Origin: Schoenoplectus triqueter
Taxonomy: Eukaryota; Streptophyta; Magnoliopsida; Poales; Cyperaceae
Reading direction: 5' to 3'
Length of the DNA stretch: 50,882 bases
Assembly: GCA_964058805.1 (NCBI GenBank)
Contig: CAXKVV010000828.1
Coordinates: 1 to 50,882 of the forward strand
A model generated the notes under the pieces. The model searched no databases. It worked only from the letters and a program-made list of their open reading frames with translations, and was not told the origin of the DNA. Positions 1 through 12,441 of the stretch are shown here, one piece after another. Position 1 is the first letter of the stretch, and every line of letters begins with the position of its first letter. Both the position numbers and the translations under genes were made by a program.

Positions 1-1289
1 CTTGTCTAGAGGTAAACTATATACTCTATTATCTGCCAATTAGGGATTAGTAGGTTTAATTCTTGAAGATTGGAGCTTTAAAAATGTAATTGCCACTGGA
101 TATCAGTATTTTACTGTACTGTCTTTAAATTTCTTCGAATTTCAACTCTTTCTTCATGATTTTCTTCTTTATTTCATGCATTGCAAGTTTATATAGTATA
201 AATCTTTCATTTCTTTCAATGAATTTTGCTTAAAGATTGATGAATGAGGCTGTTAAATCGATTGATCTCAGTTCAACTTGAGAACTCGGTAACAGTTGAG
301 TTCATTGATCAATTCTTGATTCTTGAGTGAGAATTATCTTGATCCTTATTAGTACTATATGCATTAGGGTCTGTAGAGTCCTTTAAAGTCGATTGATCTC
401 AGATATAATCTTGAGAACTCGACTGATTTGAAGTTTTAATACTGTTATCGCGTTCCGTTTCTGGAATTGAGTTTTAGATTGAGAATTAGGGAAGATCATA
501 AGCATAAGCATGTGTGTCATGGTTTAGATAAGTGTTATAAAGAGTATTAAGCATGACAATGTCACTGTTGATCAATGAATAACAAGAATTTGAAGTAAAT
601 TGCAATCGGTACCAACGGCTTCCATTGCACTTTGACAATCATCCCGAGTAATGGAGTCATAGACCAATTTGAATCGTTCTAATCATGTTAGAAGGCATTT
701 GCATATGTATACGATGCTAATTGAATGATTAATTGTTGAAAGAAACAAGTAATTGTGTTGAATTTGTGGAATCTGAGATTCGGTACCGGCTGGTACCAAA
801 TCAGTTCATCTGGCATTGGTGCACAGCACGATTTACCGCATAGATCATCGATCAGATATTGTAGAATAACTCCCCGAGGAGAGACGACGTCGGAGAAACT
901 ATCTGATCGGAAAGAGACGGCCTCAGCCGCCGGGAATGCCACCGGCGCAAATCTTGAAGGCGCTATTGACCGGAGGGTCAATGAAACGCGTCAGCACGAA
1001 CATTAGCGCAAGAACACGAATATTGAAGCACACATGCGAATCTTGGAATAAATCGAATGTTCATGACGTGATAAGTGGATCTGGGCCTTACATCTCGTAT
1101 GAATTAATCTTGAAGTGAATCTGACGGCCCAAATAAGAACAGAGTTAAATGAAAGATAGGCGCTGATCTTGATACAGATCTGGCGGCCCGTATTAAGCCC
1201 ATTAATTAAATAATAACAGAATAGTGATAATATGGAGTAAATAAATAATTTGAAAATGTTCCTGAACTCCAAATTGACTCAAATTTGTT

Positions 1290-2272
1290 TCTAAAATTTT
1301 CTTATTTTTCATACTATTTTTCTATACAATAACATTCCAGTTTTAAAAATATAATCATGATAAAACAATTTAAAAGCAAAAATCATTACATATATTGATA
1401 TAGTTGATCTAGCTTTGACTTGTCATTTTAAATACTATAAAAATTCCAAAAATACAAATAAAAATCATAAATAATAACTAGATATATTTTAGTGATTTTT
1501 CAAGTGATTTTCCATGAAATAATAATGATGATAGTAATATGCTATAATAGATAATGAGATTAGCTATATTCTTTGATAAATAAAAAAAAATAATAATAAT
1601 AATAATAGATATTATATTGATATTTTCTGTAAGAAGAATAATAAAAATAAATAGCACAAAATATACAAAAATATACTACTATGGTAATAAATAGTAAAAT
1701 ACATTTTCTTTTATAATAAAGAATGATAATATAGTTTTATAATATGAATTGTATTTCTTTTGTTATTTCTATACAAATATATACAATAAAAATACTTTTG
1801 ATGAATAAAATGCAATAAAGATAATAGTTGTAATAAAAACATAATAAATTTCATCTCTTATGACTATTTTCAACTAGTAATAAAAATCTTATACTTTTCT
1901 ATAGATAATAAATAGAAATAATAAAAATAAATATAATGAATAGTATAATAAATAAGATAGAATATTAGTAATGATTTCTTTTTAACTATTATAGATATTA
2001 AAAATAAAAAATAAAAAATAATAATAATAGTAAAATAGTATAGCTAACCATCTTTTAATTTTGTAAATGATTCTTACATAATGAATAGCATTTCAATATA
2101 ATAGAATATAATAATAAAATTCTATTACTTTGGCTATTATAAATATTTTAAAAATATAAATAAAAATCATAGCCATTTTATTTTCTATTACTTTTGTAAA
2201 TAATTTCCTACATAGATAAATAGAGTTTAAGAAATAAAAATAATAATAATAAAAATAATAATAGTAATAAGA

Positions 2273-2330
<58 letters not shown>

Positions 2331-2340
2331 AATGCATCTT
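1290..2340. repeat. AT-rich block inside the partial LTR, with an AAT microsatellite near 2275-2325
   Basis: About 1 kb of A/T-dominated sequence, ending in an uninterrupted (ATA)n run. It corresponds to the reverse complement of the AT-rich block at 29205-30470 and carries no convincing ORF. Confidence 0.75.
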
Positions 2341-2479
2341 CATAATAAAAATAATAATGGAAGATATTATATAATAGACTTTGTGCATTTTAGAAATGAA
2401 TAAACATGCTCACATAAGGAGTGTAGAGCCACGTAAGAATATTTGCACACATGATATAACATTTAGAATGATTAGTCAA

Positions 2480-3690
2480 GACGAGAACACCTTGACACTT
2501 GATGAAAAATAATAAGATACGTTGAGACAAGAACATCTTGACGTGAGATGATTAAGGCTTTAATAGCAATACAAGAAGATACGTCGAGACAAGAACATCT
2601 TGACACTTGATGAAGAATAACAAGATACGTTGAGACAAGAACATCTTGACGTGAGATGAATAAGGCTTTGATAGCAACATGAAGGAACATGTCGAGACAA
2701 GAACATCTTGACACTTGATGAAGAATAACCAGAGCTACGATACTAACATGGAGATATATGTCGACTCTGAAGAAGAAGAACATTATGATGTCCTAGATAG
2801 GTGACATCTTAATGACTCGCTGCCATGAGCAAGTAACTCATGATTGAATACGCTCACACAAGGGGTGTAGGGCAACATAGTAATTTTGCACAAGTAATGC
2901 AACACGTAGAATGATTGGTTGAGACAGGAACATCTCGACGCTCGTTGAAGAATGACCAAAGCTACGACATCAGCATGGAGAGATATGTCGACTTTGAAGA
3001 AGAAGAACATTACGATGTCCGAGCGAAGTGACATCTTAATGACTCGGTGTCATGAACAAGTAATTCATGACCATTTGAGCTGGCAAGACTGAACTCGTCC
3101 GTCGATGAGTTTGTCTCCTGGCTCATTTCCCGAGACTGTGAGATTGAATCGGTCTGTAGGTAGATTCATCCACAAAACAGTGAATGTGAACCGTTCTGTA
3201 GGTAGGTTCCTTCACTTACACATGCCTCAATGTTGAACTGGCACAGCGCTTCAGGTTTGACATTGTGTGCAATTGTGTTTCCTAGGTTTATGAATCGGCT
3301 TAGTGCTTCGAATTCATGATCTAGAAGATCGGTGAGAAGAAACACGTGGGCCATATCCACCCTTCTCCTGATTCACCAACCTCAAGATCAACCGGCTCAG
3401 CGCTTCGAGTTGTATTTTGTGTGATTGGTTGTTGACTAGTTAAGATTGAACCGGTCTGTTTGTAGGTTTATCTTCTAGATCAACGGAGGTCGAGTCGATC
3501 TGTATGTAGACTCACCTCGAGCCCCCTATGAAGAGATTAACCTGGTCTGTAGGTAAGGTTACATCTCGAGGTGGCATGGACTGAACCGATCTGTTTGTAG
3601 GTTCGTCCTCCATAGGACAAAACCGATCTGTTTGTAGGTTTGTCTTCCATAGATTGAACCGATCTGTTTGTAGGTTCATCTTCCGTAGAC
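2480..3690 (+). repeat. Two clusters of short dispersed repeats in the partial LTR
   Basis: The first cluster (about 2480-2990) repeats gacaagaacatcttgac with spacers. The second (about 3140-3690) repeats variants of gaaccggtctgtttgtaggt. Both clusters are kept in the complete element's LTRs, where they are read on the minus strand. Confidence 0.75.
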
Positions 3691-3799
3691 CCCTTTTTAT
3701 AAACCTAGACGACCACTTGACCATCTTTTAACTATACTATTTGCTTCTCTCTTTCAAAGATCCAGAGGTGCCTCGAGGTTCGTAGCCCAGGGTAATTAA

Positions 3800-3821
3800 C
3801 GGTGGGGGCTTGCGCCCACCG
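3800..3821 (+). other. GC-rich stem-loop in the LTR
   Basis: The sequence pairs cggtggg with cccaccg around a short GC-containing loop. The same hairpin is conserved in the complete element near 27838-27859 and 42522-42543, inside transcribed R-U5. Function unknown. Confidence 0.5.
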
Positions 3822-4001
3822 AAATCTACAAGAACTCACAATCACTAAAAAAAACCCCCCTGAATGTGCATCCAAATATCTCTAAACGGCAGAATCGGCC
3901 GACACCCAGCAGATGCACGCACGGGAGGGATCTCCGTGTCCTTCTTCCGCAGAACCCATCGCCCGGCGGCGGTGCGGCGGCGCGCGAAAAAGGGTCGCAC
4001 A

Positions 4002-4352
4002 GTACTATATGTATTACAATTCTTCCTCCCTTCCCTCATATATAAAGAGAAATGAGAGATAGAAAAAGGAAAAAAAATGAAGAAATTAAAATCAAGATCT
4101 AATTATAATCAACTTCAAATAATCATATTTTTTATAGAAATTTTCAATTAAGGTATTCTACATGGCCACAAAAAACATACAATGAGATTTATAGGGTTTC
4201 ATCGCTAATGCTATGACGATGGTTTTCAACATCAAAAAAGCTTGTGTGATACCTTAAAAACGCATTTGAAGTTTTAAGATATATTTTTTATTTTTCAATT
4301 TTTTTTCTGAAAAAATATATAAAATTTTATATTATTGAATTATTTAGATATA
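4002..4352. other. AT-rich intergenic stretch, nothing recognised
   Basis: The sequence between the LTR end and the first palindrome shows no gene, repeat or boundary signal that I can support. Confidence 0.5.
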
Positions 4353-4462
4353 TTATTGAATATAATCAAAATTTTATTATCAGTTTAATTTTTGTGATAT
4401 ATATATATATATATATATAACAAAAATTAAACTGATAATAAAATTTTGATTATATTCAATAA
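4353..4462. repeat. Perfect long palindrome with an (AT)n centre
   Basis: Two arms of about 43 nt, starting ttattgaatataatc and ending with its exact reverse complement, flank a short AT dinucleotide run. It would extrude as a cruciform or fold as a hairpin. It abuts the next inverted-repeat element with no gap. Confidence 0.85.
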
Positions 4463-4839
4463 GGATGGATCACTTGAAAATGGGTTATTTTGACAATCTT
4501 GACAATGAATTATCAAATAAATATGAAAAGAATCTTAAAAATAGAGAAAACCTTATAGATATGTTCTTCTACTTATTTATTGATGGTGATTCAAATTCAT
4601 TATCATTTGATACTCCATCAAGGACCGTCAATATTTTATGTAATTTGTAACGGTTATAATTTGACGGTCTTTGATGAACTGTCAAACGATATTGAAATTA
4701 CATAAATTTTAAATCACCTTCAATCTATAAGTTCAACAACATATACATAATATTTTTACTATTTTTAAGATTTTTTCATATTTATTTAAAAATATAATGT
4801 CAAGATTGTCAAGAAAACCATTGTCAAGTGATCCCTTCC
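4463..4839. mobile_element. Inverted-repeat (foldback/MITE-like) element
   Basis: The left arm begins ggatggatcacttgaaaatgg. The right arm read in reverse complement begins ggaagggatcacttgacaatgg. The arms stay alignable for well over 130 nt with scattered mismatches. The centre is also near-symmetrical, around a pair of ccgtcaa / ttgacgg motifs. There is no transposase coding and no clear target duplication, so the superfamily is unassigned (Mutator-like or foldback are possible). A 61-codon ORF inside it is chance coding within an arm. Confidence 0.65.
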
Positions 4840-4904
4840 CTATAACATTATTTATTGTTATATATTTATATTTATTAATACATTCATAATTATTAAAAAA
4901 AATA

Positions 4905-5221
4905 GTTAAAGTTAAAAAAATATTATTTTTAAAAATAAGAATCTTTAGCAACAACTCTTTAATAAAAATTATTGTTAAAGAATCATTGCCTTTAACAATG
5001 ATTCTTAGCTCAATATTCTTAGTTAAGAATCATTGTTAAAGGTGATTTTTTATAACAAAGAAATGAAATTGTTGTTAAAGGGTTTTTTTAGGAATGATTT
5101 TAATAATATTATTTAATAATGGTTATTTATATTTTTTTTCTAGTACCCCTTCAATGATAGTAGGAAAATCATTATTAGAGGAGATACGAAACTGTTGTTA
5201 GAGCTCTTTTGCGTGGTAGTG
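4905..5221. mobile_element. Possible CACTA-type transposon end (truncated)
   Basis: The right edge reads gcgtggtagtg, so the reverse strand begins CACTACCACGC. Upstream are repeated gttgttaaag-type motifs in both orientations, including a hairpin at about 4993-5041 of ttaacaatgattctta and its complement. Short subterminal repeats next to a CACTA terminus are typical of the superfamily. I found no matching opposite end and no transposase. Confidence 0.35.
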
Positions 5222-6400
5222 ATTCTTAATTGATGATTGCAAATTTCTAATGTAATTTAATTAAACTTAAAATGTCAAACATGAAATACGAGGGATATAT
5301 AGTCGAACACAACCTTATAGTAGCATAAATTTAGAAATTATTTTAGGCAAAGTTCATGTTTTAGCTACCGCTAATTGTTGTTGTAAATGATTTTTGAAAC
5401 TATATATATTGATATTTATCAATTTATAAAATAATTATATAATTATTTAATATTTTTTAGACTTTTATGAAATACAAATATGGAGCTTAAGCAGAAGAAC
5501 TAATGACTAAAGATCTCAAGATTAAGTTTAAATATGTTAGATTTATAATAATTAAACATAATCAAAATAGTCATGAGATTAAACTAGTCAAATAGAAATA
5601 TCTAAACCCTAATTGTTGTAATGGATTAAATCAAATTTGTATAAATTTTATCCAATTTGCTCCAGAGCCAAAATATACTCTAACCATTGCAATGGATCCC
5701 TTATCAATTATAACGGCTGATCTCGAGAGAAATTTTATTGTTTAAACATTATAAAGGATCCTAATATCTGTTATAACGGATTAAATTGTTTGTATATAAA
5801 ATTTGGCCCAAAAGCTCCAAAATAATTCCCTCAGACATCCGTTGTAACGGATCTTACATCTGTTACAACGATTGTGTTAAGATTTTCATGACCTAATCGT
5901 TACAATAGTTAGCTAACCATTACAACAGATATGCCGGTTTTTGCCGGTTTTAGTATATCACAATATGTACACCTACCTTTCTTCTAAAACTTGACGAAAA
6001 TTCTCTTTGCAAAACCTAGCTGTCAAAATTATCTCAGTGCTATACTTTATTTTCTTTTATTTTAAACTCAACACTACTTTACAAAATCCTTTGAGAGTTT
6101 GAAAGAAGTTAGTTCATAATTGTTCTTTAGTGAAACTTAATTTTTCACACTCCATTTTTTTTAGCCAACGGGTGTCCTATTATTTGGTGTCAGAAACCGA
6201 AGGAGGTTCACAGTCGTAAAAGACTTGCTTATTTTAGTGACTCGATGTAATCGACTATATGATTGCAAGTTCTAGAACCATAGGCTCTTCATAGTCTAAT
6301 TTCGTTAAATTTTATGTTATTTCTCTTTCTCTCTCTAACTTTATTTATTTATTTTTGATAAATTTAATACTAGATGTTTATGGAAAATACTAACAAATAA
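5222..6400. other. Intergenic region with a cluster of degenerate GTTRYAAYGG motifs (about 5600-5935)
   Basis: At least eight short, nearly palindromic motifs occur, such as ccattgcaatgg, tgttataacggat, cgttgtaacggatc and ctgttacaacgattg. A sequence resembling a retroelement primer site, tttggtgtcagaaaccgaag, follows near 6185. No LTR boundaries could be fixed. It may be a decayed LTR or a promoter-like fragment, and no gene is seen. Confidence 0.35.
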
Positions 6401-7480
6401 CTTGCATTCATGCAGAAAACATAATAATTTGTGCATGTTTTAGACGACATTCGAAAGCAGATGTTATAAATTTTATGTATGGGGGTTTAATTATTTACTA
6501 AATAAAAATTGTATTAATTTAAAAATACTCATAACTTGTAAGAATGGGATCAAAGTGGATATACCAAAAATATTTTGGTAAAGTGACACATATTTAACAA
6601 GATTTTTACCGAAAAAAAAATCATCATAGATGTATAAAACACATCTGATTCAGAAAAATTGGACATCAATTGACGCCATTTTAATTATATATATTCATTT
6701 CTAATCTTTCTACATTTTATATAGTATTTGGAAAAGAACTACATACTGAATGATGGATGTATTCGAAAACTCTGGTCTAATAAAAACAATTTGAAACTAA
6801 AATAGCGGTATTATTTTCTAAATTATAATAACGACACGAGAAGAAACTGTTATAAAAAAACGGAATTATTTGCTCAAATGATGAGAAACGAGAAACACCG
6901 TCTTGATTGACATGCAACCAACTCACCTAAGAACTAGTTCTCATGATTACCAAGCTCTCTGATCTAAAAAGAATCAGACATTGATTTCCAAATACTGCAT
7001 AGCCTTTCACCTCAAGCATTAATTTCTCTATATACAATATGTCCAAAGATTTGGTGTTTTGATATCTTTTCACGGAAACAAAAAGCTACATAGGAGAGGT
7101 GTGCTTAATCAATAATTTTGAGCGAGAATTTACTAATATAGCGATCATGAGAGAATAATTGCCTATCCCATCCAACAGTGTTATAAAATATGACCGCATG
7201 GAGCACATACGTGGCCAAATGTTTCGTGGTGCGAGACTATATATGCATAAGAGTGTATCTATATGTTTCATAGTGCGTTGCAATTTTTAAAATATTCATC
7301 GTATTAAGATTAAAATTAATCATACAACATCTATTTAAAGAAATCCAAAATTATATTACTGACTTATTATATTTCTTATCTTTTTATTCAAATTCTTTAC
7401 AGAATTACATTAATTGCATATATTTTAAGATGAGTATTTTTTTCGGAGGACAGTAATATTCATATCTTATTTATATTTAC
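6401..7480. other. AT-rich intergenic DNA, nothing recognised
   Basis: Only chance-length open frames. No repeat structure or RNA gene is visible. Confidence 0.45.
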
Positions 7481-7935
7481 TCACTGAATTTCTAATTATT
7501 CATTTTTAGTCACTGAATTTTATATTATTATTCGGATTTGATCACTCCAATATTTCCATCTAAAACTCTAATGGAAGCTAACGTGACATCCAACATAGAC
7601 TATGTATATTGTAGCTGAACACTAAATTTAGAAAATATAATTTACTTCAAGCCAAGAGAGATGCCATGATGAAATACAAATGTTCTACTTATCCAGAAAT
7701 TAAGAAAAAAAATGATAAGTTCAAGGATGAAACATTTATAACCTTCCAGCTATAATGTACATAGTTTATATATGTTGGATGACACATTATCTTCTGTTAG
7801 GTTCTTGAATGGAAAAATTGACGGAGTGATCAAATCCGAATAATTATGAATTTGATAATTAAAAATTCTATAATCAAATATGAATAAAATATAAATTTTA
7901 TTGACCTCCTTAAAAATTCAGTGACAAAATTTACT
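7481..7935. mobile_element. MITE-like element with long terminal inverted repeats
   Basis: The left arm contains gtcactgaattttatattat then attcggatttgatcactcc. The right arm gives the same landmarks in the same order on the opposite strand (cactgaattttt, then attcggatttgatcactccg). Both arms continue into catccaacata and a following tagctg. The arms are about 110-190 nt, imperfect, and surround a short unrelated centre. It is non-coding, and the boundaries are approximate because no target duplication was recognised. Confidence 0.65.
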
Positions 7936-8474
7936 AATTTTAAGAAGAGTGTTTGCAAAATAAGAGAATCATGCAATCCCCACGACAAGAGAAATCATGA
8001 CAGAATATAGATGATGGTTCAATTGAAATGGCACAAACCATATAGATCAGAGCAAAAAAAAATTATACTTTTTCTTTTAACATGTGCATATATATGATCA
8101 CAATTTGGGATTAACTGTTTTAATAAAATTGGAGGCCTCACCTCCATCTTTTTCAAAAAAAAAAAGATTGTTTCGGAAAATATATTTACATGTACCATTC
8201 GCGTATGGAAACACATGCATTTGCAAATTGTACATGCACTCTCCCGAGGCTGATTGCACGAATATTGAAAATGAACTCATCCGGCCAATTCATTAAATAT
8301 AATTTGCAACTGGATAATATATGCTGAAGACATAAAAATTCATTAAAAGAACTCTCATTTTTTACCCAAAATGTCGCAACATTTTAATTTAAAAAAATAT
8401 ATAATTAAAGTAAAAGAAAGTTCAAGAAAATCTTGTTCTCAAATTGTAATAAAAAATGTGATCCTAAACTCTTA
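7936..8474. other. AT-rich intergenic DNA, nothing recognised
   Basis: Overlapping open frames of 60-70 codons on both strands around 8019-8296 have no recognisable motif and look like chance. Confidence 0.45.
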
Positions 8475-8685
8475 GGTTCGTTTGGCAAATCAAGGAATAG
8501 TTTTGGAATAGTGATAATTTTGGAAGAGTAATAGAATAGTGTTTTTTTGGAAGAGTGGTAGCAGAGTGGTATTCTTAACTATTCGGAATAGTGAAAATAT
8601 CATTTGTCAGTTGTTAATCGGAAGAGTTAAAATATGAATAATTATGTTACTAACAATGATGATGATGATGATAATAATAGTACAA

Positions 8686-8722
<37 letters not shown>

Positions 8723-9862
8723 TTAATAATGATAATAAATAATAATAATAATCATAATAAATAATCATATTAATATAATAAATATATAAACATAATAATA
8801 ATAAAGTAATATAATAATAAAATTTTAATTGTAATCATAATCATCATAATATAATAATAATAATAATAAATAATCATAATATAATAATATAATATAACAT
8901 AATCAAATCATAATCATAATCATAATCATAATCATAATAATCATAATCATAATCGTAATCATCATAATATAATAATATAACCATAATCATAATGTAATAA
9001 TATAATCATAATCATCATCATAATAATAATAAGAAATAATTATAATCATAATAATATAATCATAACTATAATCATAATATAATAATATATTACAACATAT
9101 TAAAATAATAAAATAATAAAAATAAGCAAAAATATTCATAATCATCATCATAATAATATAATAATAATATAACCATAATTATAATATAGTAATAATAATA
9201 ATAATAATAATATAATCATAATCATAATAGTATAATAATAAAAACAATCATAATAATATAATAATAATATTTATATTCTTAATATAATAATATAATACTA
9301 AAATCATATTTAATATCATATAATAAAAATAAAGAATAATAAAATAAATATTATTATAATACTAACAATGATGATAATGTATAATAATAATAATCATTAT
9401 AATTTCATAATAACATAATACAATAATACTAATAGTGATGATAATATAATAATAATAATCATAATCATAATTTAATAATATAATAAGAATAATAATATTA
9501 TTATTAAATAATATAATAATAATAAATTATTATTATAATATTAATATAATAATAAATTATAATCATAATTATAATATAATAATATAATAATAATAAATCG
9601 TAATCATAATATAATATAATAATATAATCATATAATCATATAATCATAATAAATCATAATATAATAATATAATACAACATAATTAAACAATAATCGTTAT
9701 TCTGATGAGAGCTAATCCGGTATACTACCTATAACTTGGTATAATGGATTAGCGCTCTTCCGCACTCTTCTTCTTAGTCTAAAATTCGTTTGACAAATTA
9801 ATTCATCGGAATAACAATTTTATTCTTACTTTTTATTATTTCATGCATTGCTAAACAAACCC
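8475..9862. mobile_element. Putative Harbinger-type MITE enlarged by a microsatellite
   Basis: The left end reads tta then ggttcgtttggcaaatc. The right end reads gctaaacaaaccc then tta. These are imperfect inverted repeats flanked by a TTA trinucleotide, the target signature of PIF/Harbinger elements. The right TTA is shared with the next element. Nearly all the interior is a TAA-type microsatellite, so the original element may have been only a few hundred bases. Inverted-repeat similarity is modest. Confidence 0.4.
8645..9700. repeat. Degenerate TAA/ATAATC microsatellite, about 1 kb
   Basis: The sequence is almost entirely combinations of ataata, aataat and ataatcata with few interruptions, including a run of about ten uninterrupted AAT units near 8690-8720. 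Confidence 0.9.
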
Positions 9863-9865
9863 TTA

Positions 9866-10309
9866 GGGTGTGTTTGCATGGTGTAGAATAGCACTGTTCT
9901 CGAAATAGCAGTACTGTTTTTGGGTTAGCAATCATCCAAACACAAACACAAAATCGAGAATAGCAGCAAAACAATGCTAATCTGTTTACCCACAAAAAAC
10001 GTTGGGTTAGTAGATTAGTGTCCATGAGATTAGTGAAAATAATAATAAAATTCTTTTATATTTATATTAGTATGGAGTAGTATTAAATAAATATTATTAT
10101 TAAATAAAATACTAAAAATAATTAATTATTTTAACTATTATCTCCACTGTTCTCAAGTTTCTATCCAAATAATATTTTACTGACCAAAAATAGTAAAAAT
10201 TAGTACTCTTCTCATATTTCCGGAGATATCACTAACCTGACACTATTCTCAACTACTAATCCAAATAGTGTTATTCTTATATTAATCTTTTCAGCATCCA
10301 AACACACCC
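9866..10309. mobile_element. PIF/Harbinger (Tourist-like) MITE, 444 bp
   Basis: The terminal inverted repeats are gggtgtgtttgcatgg at the left and, in reverse complement, gggtgtgtttggatg at the right. A TTA target duplication flanks them at 9863-9865 and 10310-10312. TTA/TAA duplications with GG(G)-starting termini are the family signature. The interior is AT-rich and non-coding. Confidence 0.75.
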
Positions 10310-10312
10310 TTA

Positions 10313-10841
10313 GTGAGAATAGTCACTCACCTAAAAATTGAATAGTGGTTAAATCAATTTTTATTGGGTTAATAAAATAATCACTAACTCAATATTTATA
10401 AAGAATTATTTTCTCATTCAAAAATAAAATAATAATAAAAATAATAACAAATTTAAAAAATTATTATTCTTCAACCATCTGGACTTGAGATGATTGACGT
10501 TTTGTTTTATTAACTTATGATAACTATATCTCGAGGCAACTATTTGGACTGTTTATATGCTTCTGGGAGATTGACATGACAGGTTATAGGAGGAATTTTT
10601 TTTTTGACAAAAAGCCAAGCTGGTACAAACTTTTTTTATTTGGAGTTGATATCGAGACAAAAACGTCGTTGTCAATTGTTCTAAAATTTGGGTTAATTTT
10701 CCTTGGACAACAATCTTTATCAAATCGTTGATGACTAATATGGATACTTTTTTTTTCCACTTATGGTGAAACGAATCTCCGTGCAAATTTACTGTTCCGC
10801 TTGCTCTTAAATTCTTATTAAATTTTTTAACATATAAAAAG
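10313..10841. other. AT-rich intergenic DNA, nothing recognised
   Basis: There is a 77-codon minus-strand open frame but no homology I recognise, no splice context and no repeats. Confidence 0.4.
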
Positions 10842-11350
10842 AGGTTTAAACTATCAAATTTTAAGCTTTTAAGCTTTCAAACGAATCTCCATACAATTTT
10901 TAAGTTTTTTTAGTATGTTATATCATTACTTTTTTCACCATTAATTTTGCTCAATCTTTTGATCTTTTTGAATCTAAGGATTCATATAACATAATTTTTC
11001 TCTTCTTATTTAAAATAATATGTGTAATATATTTAAGGTAAAATTAATTCTTAATATATTTAATGTAACACTTATAAATTATTATGTATTTAATTTTATT
11101 ATTTATCATTATACATAAATAGGTTTAAAATTTTAAACTTTTCAACCATGCCACATCATCACTTATCTCCACCATTAATTTTGCTAAATCTCTTAATCTT
11201 CTTAAATCCAATGATTCATATACAATAATTTCTCTCTCCTCATCTAATATAATGTGTATAATATATTTAGGTGAAACATAACTCTTAAAATGATCTAATT
11301 TTTTTATATGATCCCTCATAGATTATTATGCAGTTAATTATATTATTTAT
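10842..11350. repeat. Diverged tandem duplication, about 280-bp unit
   Basis: The unit starting aggtttaaactatcaaattt near 10842 is followed from about 11121 by a second, diverged copy. The landmarks recur in the same order: caccattaattttgct, aatcttttgatctt-like, gattcatata, gtgtaatatatttaggt-like and a tagattattatg-like end. Confidence 0.55.
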
Positions 11351-11499
11351 TATTATAATACTTATTATTATTTTTATTATTACTTTGCATTTAAAAATAT
11401 CATGTCTAAATTTTTTTAATCTAATATTTTATTAAATATATTTAAAATTTTATATTATTAATTATTTTTTATATGGTCACTTATAGATTATTATGTATT

Positions 11500-11733
11500 T
11501 TTTTATACGGTTTTGATCAAAGAATCGTTGTTAATGGTGTGTTCAGTAACGGTTCCTGAAGGAACCATTGCTACATGGTTGGACTGTTTTTTTGGTGTGC
11601 TAAGTGTCTATTTTAATTACGTTTTTTTATTATACACCGTTATTTTTAAAGTTCTCAATATTATAATGATATACTGAGTCATTTTAGTAACTTATTTGGA
11701 TGGGTGTTGTCTAAGGTCATTTTTGTTATAGTG
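11500..11733. mobile_element. CACTA transposon terminus (truncated or solitary)
   Basis: The right edge ends tttttgttatagtg. On the reverse strand this is CACTATAACAAAAATGACC, a typical plant CACTA terminus. No partner end or transposase was found in the window. Confidence 0.5.
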
Positions 11734-12441
11734 AGTCAACTGTAATTGTTATTTTTTTCAATTGGAATATAATTTAATCTTGTTCAAAGATGTAAATTAC
11801 AAAACTTCATTACAGAGGATATTATTTTGTTTTACCTACCTAAATTTTCTATATTACACAATTTCATTTGATATCACTCTCAAAACAGAATCATTTTTTT
11901 TTTGTTGCACCTTTACACAGCCTACAAACTAACTTTTTTGGCACATCTTCAGCATCTTTTGTATTTAAACATCTGGTATGTACACAACACTCACAGGCTT
12001 GCATTCTCTCGCCATCATCATCCGGGGCCCCACATACACAATTCACCAACCACTTCTCCACTCCTTGTCCCGTTCGGTAAATTCCTAATTTTCTGCTACC
12101 ACCATGGAAGATTTCACTAATGAGTGAACTCCCACTAGATCAAAATCAGATGAATGCTATTCAAAATGTCTTGACTGACTTATGAACCTATCTACAATAA
12201 CCCAATTTGATTCAAATTCAAAGTAAAAATGAAGCCTGGAACTACAAAGGAAGCAAAATCTGTCCATCTACTAATTTTAGTTTGTTCACAGCATATATTA
12301 AATGTGGCTTCAATGTAAATCCCACTGTGAGTTCTCATGCCTCTCCTTTTGTTTCTACATGTCACTTTTAATTGGGATACCATAATTTGCACCGGAGTAA
12401 TTGGAAGGACCAAAGGGAATAAAGTCAAAATTCTTTAGGAT
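11734..12441. other. Intergenic DNA, nothing recognised
   Basis: Open frames of 70-78 codons on both strands carry no recognisable domain. I do not call a gene. Confidence 0.45.

Larger units (their letters stand above)
1..4001 (+). mobile_element. Partial LTR of a long-LTR Ty3/Gypsy element (solo or 3' LTR), cut by the window start
   Basis: This stretch is homologous, in reverse complement, to the LTRs of the complete element at 27397-48297. It ends in the same terminal sequence, gggtcgcaca at 3992-4001. From about 1252 to 4001 the alignment with 27662-30411 is collinear and nearly gap-free. Upstream of that it is clearly more diverged but still recognisable, for example the tcgattgatctcag motif near 258, which matches the reverse strand near 31840. 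No primer binding site follows base 4001, so this is the end of a 3' LTR or a solo LTR. The left boundary and target duplication lie outside the window. It stops at the inner LTR end and lacks the stacked terminal units of the complete element. Confidence 0.88.

Noticed and set aside
6180..6205. tttggtgtcagaaaccgaag as a functional retroelement primer site
   Set aside because: It resembles the tRNA-Met type site, but no LTR ending in CA precedes it and no coding follows.
11868..12120. Possible small gene (70-72 codon + strand frames with ccaccatgg nearby)
   Set aside because: Frames are short, low-complexity and overlapping, with no splice structure or recognisable protein. The good start context near 12102 opens only a few codons before a stop.
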